In this document: one piece after another, positions 1-4,966 of the stretch
Layout: each line of letters opens with the position of its first letter
How positions within the stretch are numbered: position 1 is the first letter of the stretch
Assembly (NCBI GenBank): GCA_030590185.1
Contig: JAUUZB010000165.1
Span: 1 to 7,330, forward strand
DNA: 7,330 nt
From: Deltaproteobacteria bacterium
GTDB lineage: Bacteria > Myxococcota > XYA12-FULL-58-9 > JAUUZB01
Direction: 5' to 3'
The notes under the pieces: generated by a model
The model's database searches: none
What the model was told of the DNA's origin: nothing
The model's input: only the letters and a program-made list of their open reading frames with translations
Made by a program: the position numbers and the translations under genes

Positions 1-130
1 AGTACGCAACATTTCCGCAGCCACCGTTATCGATGGCGCAGGCGTCGAGGTCGCCTCCGGTAACTGTAGCGGGTCCACAGGCAATGAACGGACTCGTTGC
101 GGCCACAACGACCAGCAGCATCTTGCCCAT
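1..130 (-). CDS. Putative lipoprotein with EGF-like motif, 5' end only (runs off the left edge)
   Basis: Only the first 43 residues are in the window. They read as a lipoprotein signal peptide: MGKM start, a hydrophobic stretch LLVVVAATSPFIA (residues 5-17) and Cys18 as the likely lipidated residue. The -3 position is Phe rather than the usual Leu/Val, so the lipobox is acceptable but not perfect. After the cleavage site comes a short linker, then DLDACAIDNGGCGN (residues 27-40). This matches the opening of the calcium-binding EGF-like repeats (D-x-D-x-C-A-x-x-N-G-G-C-G) common in secreted proteins of Myxococcota. The ATG at 128-130 is preferred over the in-frame ATG at residue 4 because GGAGAG lies 7 nt upstream of it. 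The gene has its own likely promoter and is divided from the large gene upstream by a hairpin. Its role is inferred as an outer-membrane or surface lipoprotein; partner and substrate cannot be told from this fragment. Confidence 0.72.
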   Translation of the reverse strand, partial: MGKMLLVVVAATSPFIACGPATVTGGDLDACAIDNGGCGNVAY

Positions 131-137
131 GACGGAT

Positions 138-143
138 CTCTCC
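138..143 (-). promoter_or_regulatory. Shine-Dalgarno site of the EGF-like lipoprotein gene
   Basis: GGAGAG on the minus strand lies 7 nt before the ATG at 128-130. It decides the start of the truncated lipoprotein gene and supports that this short edge frame is real. Confidence 0.65.
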
Positions 144-169
144 ACTAGTAAAAACTTGGCTGGCGGCAT

Positions 170-185
170 CGTGCGGACTCGCACG
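170..185 (-). other. Perfect 6-bp hairpin in the probable 5' leader
   Basis: CGTGCG and CGCACG flank a 4-nt loop, forming a perfect inverted repeat. It lies between the proposed -10 element (201-209) and the Shine-Dalgarno site of the EGF-like lipoprotein gene, so it would be in the leader RNA. It could stabilise the mRNA, act as an operator, or be chance in GC-rich DNA. A TTTTT run on the minus strand begins about 15 nt further on, too far for an ordinary intrinsic terminator. Confidence 0.35.
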
Positions 186-200
186 GTACAACGCCTAGCC

Positions 201-209
201 ATCATATCA
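201..209 (-). promoter_or_regulatory. Possible extended -10 promoter element
   Basis: The minus strand reads TGATATGAT: a TGn extension directly followed by TATGAT, five of six matches to the sigma-70 -10 consensus, in an otherwise GC-rich setting. No good -35 hexamer is seen at 17 nt spacing (CTCGAT), which fits an extended -10 promoter. Transcription would start near 194 and give a leader of roughly 64 nt for the lipoprotein gene starting at 130. Confidence 0.35.
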
Positions 210-309
210 GGGGCGGCGCCAAGATCGAGAGCTGCGTATGAGCATTGTTGCCCGAGACCTCCATCCCGCACGCACGTAACCCGTGACGCACCCGGCGACG
301 CGTCTGGCA

Positions 310-357
310 AGCGAAGCGGGGTGTGGTGGACGACTTCCTCTCACACCCCGTTCCGCT
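310..357 (-). terminator. Strong hairpin downstream of the PKD/beta-helix gene, possible terminator
   Basis: Arms 317-325 and 342-350 are perfectly complementary over 9 bp (CGGGGTGTG with CACACCCCG). The stem extends outwards to 310/357 with one mismatch and one G-U pair in the minus-strand transcript. The 16-nt loop can itself pair by 3 bp. It sits about 30 nt past the TAG stop at 386-388. No U-tract follows on the minus strand, so it may act as a Rho-assisted terminator or a 3'-end-stabilising structure rather than a classical intrinsic terminator. Confidence 0.5.
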
Positions 358-385
358 CGACAGCGAGAAGCACTCGCCCCAACCC

Positions 386-3300
386 CTACGGCACCTCGTC
401 GTGCCCGATGTCGTCAGCGCCGCCGCTCGGTCTCGCGTCGCCGTCGATGTCGACGGGCGGCGCCACGTCGGCCCGCGCCGCGTCGATGGCCGGGTTGCTC
501 GGGTCGGGGTCGAGCCGGATCTGATCCTTGCTCCAGTTGTCGAGGATCATCACCTCATCGACCAGGTTGTCCTGGACCACGGACATGCCGGCGACCGAGT
601 TGACCCCCGAGGCGGTGTACTCCGCCGGTGAGCCGGGCGCGGCCGCGTTGATCACCCGCATGTACACCGGCGCGCCGGTCGAGCTGACCAGATCATCCTC
701 AACGAACATCAAATTATTGGTGAAGTCCTCGATGGAGCTGTTGGTGCTGCCCGCCACGATCTCACGCAGGGCGAGGCGCTCGTCCGGGTGGTCGTAGGGG
801 TCATCGCGGCGGATGTAGATGATGTTGTTGTAGGCCCGCAGGGCGTTGGCGCCGATCCGGTCGGCCACCACGCCCCACTTGCGAATGCTGTTGGGCGGCG
901 GCGGCGGCCAGGCAAAGTCGAAGTCGAGCTCCAGATAGTTGTTGACCAGATCAACCCCGCTGCCCTCGGTGAGGCGTACCGCCTGGTTGAAGTTGGTGTT
1001 GTACGCGGAGAGGATGCTGTTGGTGAAGGTCGCGTCCGCGGAGCCCTGCAGGTCGGCGCCCACGCAGGCGGTCAACGAGCCGATGGCATTCTCAGCCATG
1101 AAGGAGCAGAGCACGGCGCTGCGGTCCACGCTCAGGCCGGCGGTGGACCGACTGGGGCCAGCGCCGAGGCCGCCGGGCATACCGTCGAGGAGCCCGATCA
1201 TGGGCGGCAGCGGATTCGGAATGCTGCACAGGCTGTTGCCGAACATCATGCCGCTCTGGATGACGGTGTCGATGATCTCGACGTTGGTGGCGTCGAGCAG
1301 CCAGAGCCCCGCGGCGATCGGGGGGACACGCTCCGTCGAGTCATCAAAGTGGAAGACAGCCCGGCCACCGGCGATACCGCCGCCGCCCGTCGTCCCATGA
1401 TTTCCGGCGATGAGCACGTCGGAGGTGCCGACGAGGAGCACGCCGACGCCGAAGCGGGTCGCGCCGACGCAGGGCGGATTGCCCCACGGCCACGGTCCCA
1501 TACCCCTCACCCAGGGGTTGTCGAGGATGGCGAGGTTGGTCGACCCGCCACCGCTGGTGGTGCCATCGATAAAGACGTTGCCGTCCGCGATGCCAAAGCC
1601 GACGCGTTGGCCCGCTTGGCCGCTGATGTTGTTGCCGGCGATCTCCACGCCCGCCGTCCGCTCGAGGTAGACGCCAAAGGCATCCTCGGACTGGTCGTTG
1701 TAAAGGGAGATCTGCGAGTCGAGTAGCGCAAAGGAGGCAGGATTCCCCGCCGTGCCAATTGCCTCGACACCGGCGATGGTGACAAAGCGCACCCGCGGGT
1801 GATCCGGGTGGGACCAGTCCTCCTGGTCGTCGATGGCGACCGCCTCCAGAATCGCATCCGCGCCGCTCCCAATCTCGACCCCAACGCCGTGGCCGGCGCC
1901 GATGCCGACGGAGATCGTGCCGAGCTGAATCAATGGCAAGACGGTAGCGCCAGCCTGGCGCACCCGCACCCCAATCACATCGTTGGCGAGCAGGCGGTCG
2001 CTAGCGACGATCCGCGAGCTTTGGATCAGCGGCTCGGTGTTGGCCGTCTCCGCCACGATATCGACGCCGATCGCCGGATCGCCGGCGCCGCCGTTCACCA
2101 CGACGTTGGACAGGGTCGGCGAGGCATCCCTAATCGTCAACGCCGCCGCCTCCACAGCGAACAAGGCCGGGTCCTGCATCACGGTCAGGTACTCCAGACG
2201 GTTGTCCGCACCCGACGCGAAACGCACACCCTCCGCTTGGCTGACCAGGATGACCGTTTGGTCGCGCCGGCCCGCGGCGATCGGTAGGCCGGCGGCGTCA
2301 AAGCCGCCGCTCAGGGTTGGGCTGCTGTTGGCGCCAGCGGCCAACACGACCTCCTCGGGATAGGTGCCGGCGAGCACGCAAACGTTGGTCTGCTCGCTGG
2401 CCGCGGCCGCGATATCGAGCGCCTGTTGGATCGAGCCGAAGGGCTCGGCCAGGGTGCCATCCGGTGAGCCGCCCGGTGAGGTACTGACGTAGAGGCAAGG
2501 TTCCACCATGATGTTGAGGTCGACGTTGGTCACCAGATCGCCGTCATCGGCGGTGAGCTGGATCGAATAGAGCATGCCGGCGATTTGGGTGCCGTTGAAG
2601 ATGAGCACCAGCGGGTTGTCGCCGACGGCGGTAAGGCTGCCCGCGCAGCTCGGCGTGCAGATCGCCGCTGCCAGGTCGCCGCTCCAGGTGAAATCGATCG
2701 GCGGCACAAAGCCGTTCGGATCGGACACCGTGGTCACCACCTGGGCGATAGTGGCGGGCGCGATGGTCATCTCCCAGATCCCGGGCGCGGTCTCGACGGC
2801 GCCGGCGATACTGACCACCGGCGGGCTGTTGACCACCGTCACCAGGAAGGTCGTGGTGACAACCTCACCGGTGGCGCTGAGGGTCGCTTCGACGGTGACT
2901 TCGAACACGCAGCCGGTCGCGCCGACCGCCGCGGCGACATAGGCGGAGCCGTAGGTGAGCCCCTCGGTGTCCTCGGTGATCGTCAGGTCGCCGGCCACGC
3001 ACGAGCCGGACACCACGGCCACGGTCCACACATAGTCCACGGTGCCGCTCACGGCGTCCGGGTCGAGGTTCGCGTAGGCCCAGAATTCCTTGCCATGGGC
3101 GAGCTCCCTGTTGCCGATGTAGATCTGGCGTGTCGATCCCGCACCACCGCCGACCCGCACCGAGCGTCCATCGCTCCCCTGGGCGCCCCAGTCATCTTCT
3201 ACGGTCAGCTCGACGCTGACCGCGATGGCGCACTCGGGATCGCTGGCCGCCGCCGGGGCGGTGACGTCCAGGGTATCGAGGGTCGGATCCGACGCCGCCC

Positions 3301-4402
3301 AGTCGCTGGCGCAGTCGACGCTCGGATCGCTGGCCGAAATGACCTGCCAGGCGAAGGTGATGGTGTCGGCGGGATCCGGGTCGCTGCTGGAGCTGCCGTC
3401 AAAGGTCAGGCTGTTCCCGGGATCGAGGACCTGATCGCCCGGCTGGATGTTGGCGTTGGGGGGCGCATTCAACACGTTGAAGGTGATGGCCAGCGGCGTC
3501 GAGGTCAGGAGTCCATCATCGGCCTCCACCTCCAAGGTCAAGGTAGCGCCCTGGCAGGCGGCGTCGGCGGGATCCGGATCGAGCCAAAAACTCACGGAGG
3601 TGCTGTCGACCGCGAAGTTGGTGCCGAAGTCCGCTTGGCAGTCGATGATGGTGCCGCTGTGGTTGAAAAAGAAGTTGTCGCCATCCGGGTCAAAGGAGTC
3701 GCTGAAGTCGAGCGAGATCCAGGTGGAGCGCTCGATGTCGAAGGTCCGCGGCGTGGTGTCTTCGCCCCAGAGCATCACCACCGGAGCGTTGTTGACCACC
3801 GTTAGGTCGAGGGTGGCTTGATCGGTTACGCCGTCGTCATCGGTGACCTCGAGGGTGAAGGTCAGGGGGGTCCCGGTGGCGGCGCTCGGGGTGGTGATCA
3901 CGAAACCGATATCGCTGAGGTTGGCGCCGGTCAGGCCAAAGTCGCCCGGCACAGACCCACCGGGCAGGGTCCAGGCGTAGCTGACGATGGTGCCATCCGG
4001 GTCGTAGCTTCCCGAGCCCTGGATCTGGAGCGCCTGGTTGCGACCGACGTCGATCGGGCCAGCCGGATCGATGGCCGCCACCGGCGGGAGGTTGTCGGTG
4101 GCGGTCACCTCGACGTCGACCACCGTGGCGGCGCCCTCGTCATCGGTGACGGTCAGCACGAACACCAATAGCTCGTCGACGCTCACCATCGGAGCCGTAA
4201 AGGGCAAGGTGTCGGTGTCTTGGTCGGCGGGGGTGATCCCGAGGTCAGCGGCGATGTAGCCCCCTGGGAGCTCCCAGCGAAAGCTCACGATCGCCACGTC
4301 ATCGGTGGAGCCCGAGGCGTCGAAGGTCATGTCGAGTCCCTCCTTGAGGGAGCGCGGCGCCGCCGGCAGCACCACCACCCAGGGCGGCTCGTTGGCCACC
4401 AT
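386..4402 (-). CDS. PKD-repeat and right-handed beta-helix protein, 3' part of an interrupted lipoprotein gene
   Basis: This 1338-residue frame has no signal peptide. Residues about 5-104, 106-204, 206-312 and 313-419 are PKD-like domains with clear hallmarks (DASGSTDD, GSGSYDPDGTIVSYAW, FSDSFDPDGD, DGSSSSDPDPADTITFAW). Two more diverged Ig/PKD-like modules cover about 422-525 and 526-634. From Cys636 the protein changes to a right-handed parallel beta-helix, opening with CLYVSTSPGGSPDGTLAEPF and a possible Cys636-Cys675 pair, then many short coils such as GVEIAGNNISG and GLWLLDATNVEIID. Proline- and tryptophan-rich loops (around 962-979) and a PPPPP stretch interrupt the coils. The C-terminus (NPAIDAA, DIDGDARP, then DIGHDEVP) matches the end typical of beta-helix proteins with the 'choice-of-anchor Q' signature. 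The ATG directly abuts the in-frame TAG and has no Shine-Dalgarno site, so it is unlikely to be a true start. The piece most likely belongs to the lipoprotein frame 4403-4894. Role: probable surface adhesion or glycan binding (inference). Confidence 0.8.
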   Translation of the reverse strand: MVANEPPWVVVLPAAPRSLKEGLDMTFDASGSTDDVAIVSFRWELPGGYIAADLGITPADQDTDTLPFTAPMVSVDELLVFVLTVTDDEGAATVVDVEVTATDNLPPVAAIDPAGPIDVGRNQALQIQGSGSYDPDGTIVSYAWTLPGGSVPGDFGLTGANLSDIGFVITTPSAATGTPLTFTLEVTDDDGVTDQATLDLTVVNNAPVVMLWGEDTTPRTFDIERSTWISLDFSDSFDPDGDNFFFNHSGTIIDCQADFGTNFAVDSTSVSFWLDPDPADAACQGATLTLEVEADDGLLTSTPLAITFNVLNAPPNANIQPGDQVLDPGNSLTFDGSSSSDPDPADTITFAWQVISASDPSVDCASDWAASDPTLDTLDVTAPAAASDPECAIAVSVELTVEDDWGAQGSDGRSVRVGGGAGSTRQIYIGNRELAHGKEFWAYANLDPDAVSGTVDYVWTVAVVSGSCVAGDLTITEDTEGLTYGSAYVAAAVGATGCVFEVTVEATLSATGEVVTTTFLVTVVNSPPVVSIAGAVETAPGIWEMTIAPATIAQVVTTVSDPNGFVPPIDFTWSGDLAAAICTPSCAGSLTAVGDNPLVLIFNGTQIAGMLYSIQLTADDGDLVTNVDLNIMVEPCLYVSTSPGGSPDGTLAEPFGSIQQALDIAAAASEQTNVCVLAGTYPEEVVLAAGANSSPTLSGGFDAAGLPIAAGRRDQTVILVSQAEGVRFASGADNRLEYLTVMQDPALFAVEAAALTIRDASPTLSNVVVNGGAGDPAIGVDIVAETANTEPLIQSSRIVASDRLLANDVIGVRVRQAGATVLPLIQLGTISVGIGAGHGVGVEIGSGADAILEAVAIDDQEDWSHPDHPRVRFVTIAGVEAIGTAGNPASFALLDSQISLYNDQSEDAFGVYLERTAGVEIAGNNISGQAGQRVGFGIADGNVFIDGTTSGGGSTNLAILDNPWVRGMGPWPWGNPPCVGATRFGVGVLLVGTSDVLIAGNHGTTGGGGIAGGRAVFHFDDSTERVPPIAAGLWLLDATNVEIIDTVIQSGMMFGNSLCSIPNPLPPMIGLLDGMPGGLGAGPSRSTAGLSVDRSAVLCSFMAENAIGSLTACVGADLQGSADATFTNSILSAYNTNFNQAVRLTEGSGVDLVNNYLELDFDFAWPPPPPNSIRKWGVVADRIGANALRAYNNIIYIRRDDPYDHPDERLALREIVAGSTNSSIEDFTNNLMFVEDDLVSSTGAPVYMRVINAAAPGSPAEYTASGVNSVAGMSVVQDNLVDEVMILDNWSKDQIRLDPDPSNPAIDAARADVAPPVDIDGDARPSGGADDIGHDEVP

Positions 4403-4699
4403 CTAGAGGGTCACGGTTGCGGTGTCATCGAGGCCGCCGTCGTCGGTGACCGTGAGGGTGAACACGAGGTTTGGGTCAGCCGGCACCGGTGAGGGGGCGG
4501 TGACCGTGATCGCGTCCGCGGTCAAATCCCCGGCGCTGAGGCCGAGGTCCGCCTCGCTGTAGCCGCTCGGCAGGGTCCAGAGGTAGCTGGCGATCGTGCC
4601 GTCCGGGTCCGTGCTGCCGCTGCCGTCGAGCAGCCGGTCGGTGCCGTGCCGGGTGGGGACCGAGCAACAGGGGGTGATCACAGCCGTGGGGGCCTGGTT
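3791..4699 (-). repeat. Three closely related tandem PKD repeats spanning the amber codon
   Basis: PKD1 (4406-4699), PKD2 (4091-4390) and PKD3 (3791-4087) form one subfamily. Each has G-S-x-D/S-D-x-x-I-x-S-x-x-W-x-L-P-G/S-G, then D-L/F-G-L/I, a Pro-containing turn, and T/E-V-T-D-D-x-G. Later PKD domains lack the LPGG...DLG insert. The three align without gaps from TDD to the following N-x-P, with N and P in the same columns. They probably arose by tandem duplication. PKD1 is separated from PKD2 by the in-frame TAG. Confidence 0.75.
4403..4405 (-). other. In-frame amber (TAG) codon interrupting the PKD lipoprotein gene
   Basis: On the minus strand the frame reads ...ACC GTG ACC CTC TAG ATG GTG GCC AAC GAG CCG CCC. 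Counting from the TDD motif, the stop is position 15 of the repeat end. In PKD2 and PKD3 the same column is Thr (residues 100 and 201 of the downstream frame), and the Asn at position 19 and Pro at 21 line up exactly across all three. So there is no insertion or deletion, only a stop in place of a sense codon; TCG (Ser) or TTG (Leu) is one base away. The downstream gene itself ends in TAG at 386-388 at a natural C-terminus, so TAG is a working stop here. Natural nonsense mutation, programmed readthrough or base-call error cannot be told apart from this sequence alone. Confidence 0.9.
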
Positions 4700-4894
4700 T
4701 GCCGTACCGCCCGTGCCACCGCCGCCGCCCACGCCGCCGGTGCCGCCCACGCCGCCGCCGCCGCTACCGCCGACGCCGCCGCCGGTGCCGCCGCTCGCAC
4801 CGCCGCCCGTGCCGCCGGTTTCCCCTGGCGGGCTCGAGACACATCCGGTCAGGGCCAAGGTCAAGGCAAAGAGTCCGCTCGCTATCCGATTCAT
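4403..4894 (-). CDS. PKD-domain lipoprotein, 5' part of an interrupted gene
   Basis: The 163-residue product starts MNRIASGLFALTLALTGC: Arg3, a hydrophobic core and an LTGC lipobox with Cys18 as the lipidated residue, so it should be exported by Sec and anchored in a membrane by lipid. Ser and Pro rather than Asp follow Cys18, which is compatible with the outer membrane in rules derived from E. coli. Residues 26-64 are a Gly/Thr/Val/Ser linker of the type that lifts a domain away from the membrane. Residues 66-163 form one PKD domain with GSGSTDPDGTIASYLWTLPSG and VFTLTVTDDGG, but the last beta-strand is cut mid-way by TAG. The start is supported by GGGAGG 5 nt upstream. The gene follows the FG-GAP gene on the same strand with a 72-bp gap. 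If read through, the product would be about 1502 residues with seven PKD-like domains and a beta-helix. On its own it would be a short lipid-anchored single-PKD protein. Confidence 0.85.
   Translation of the reverse strand: MNRIASGLFALTLALTGCVSSPPGETGGTGGGASGGTGGGVGGSGGGGVGGTGGVGGGGGTGGTANQAPTAVITPCCSVPTRHGTDRLLDGSGSTDPDGTIASYLWTLPSGYSEADLGLSAGDLTADAITVTAPSPVPADPNLVFTLTVTDDGGLDDTATVTL
4703..4819 (-). repeat. Low-complexity Gly-rich linker coding repeat
   Basis: This codes for residues 26-64 of the PKD lipoprotein, runs of GGTGG, GGGVGG and GGSGGGG. The DNA is an imperfect array of GCC/ACC-type triplets on the plus strand (Gly codons on the minus strand). Such tracts act as flexible spacers between lipid anchor and folded domains. 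They are prone to length change by replication slippage and to assembly error. Confidence 0.85.
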
Positions 4895-4899
4895 GCACG

Positions 4900-4905
4900 C
4901 CTCCC
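4900..4905 (-). promoter_or_regulatory. Shine-Dalgarno site of the PKD lipoprotein gene
   Basis: GGGAGG on the minus strand lies 5 nt before the ATG at 4892-4894. It fixes the start at the lipoprotein signal peptide. No comparable site precedes the ATG at 4400-4402. Confidence 0.75.
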
Positions 4906-4923
4906 GGGCTGGTTCTGGGCGGG

Positions 4924-4953
4924 AGTGTAGCCGCGGACCGGGGGAGGCGCCAA
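4924..4953 (-). promoter_or_regulatory. Possible sigma-70-like promoter in the 72-bp intergenic gap
   Basis: The minus strand has TTGGCG (4948-4953) and TACACT (4924-4929) separated by 18 nt. These are four of six matches to each consensus hexamer. Transcription would start about 22 nt before the PKD lipoprotein ATG. No terminator-like hairpin is seen after the FG-GAP stop at 4967, so the two genes could also be co-transcribed. In GC-rich genomes such matches are weak evidence. Confidence 0.28.
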
Positions 4954-4966
4954 CGGGATTGAGGGG

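Noticed and set aside
155..223. CTTGGC/GCCAAG inverted repeat followed by TTTTT on the minus strand as a terminator
   Set aside because: The arms are only 6 bp and about 57 nt apart, and the outer arm lies upstream of the proposed transcription start, so a terminator is not convincing.
2585..3805. Long plus-strand open frame of 406 codons, and similar ones such as 788-1726
   Set aside because: They lie wholly antisense to the PKD/beta-helix gene. The translations are low-complexity and rich in Gly, Arg, Val, Asp and His with no domain signature, as expected of a shadow frame in GC-rich DNA. The minus frame shows clear PKD and beta-helix motifs.
4400..4402. ATG right after the amber codon as a genuine gene start
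   Set aside because: No Shine-Dalgarno site and no signal peptide, and it lies inside the final strand of PKD1 in repeat register. The Met is one base from GTG (Val), which fits that column.
4402..4407. TCTAGA palindrome (an XbaI recognition sequence) overlapping the amber codon
   Set aside because: A six-base match can be chance. There is no vector-like sequence or composition change around it, so it is not taken as a cloning scar.
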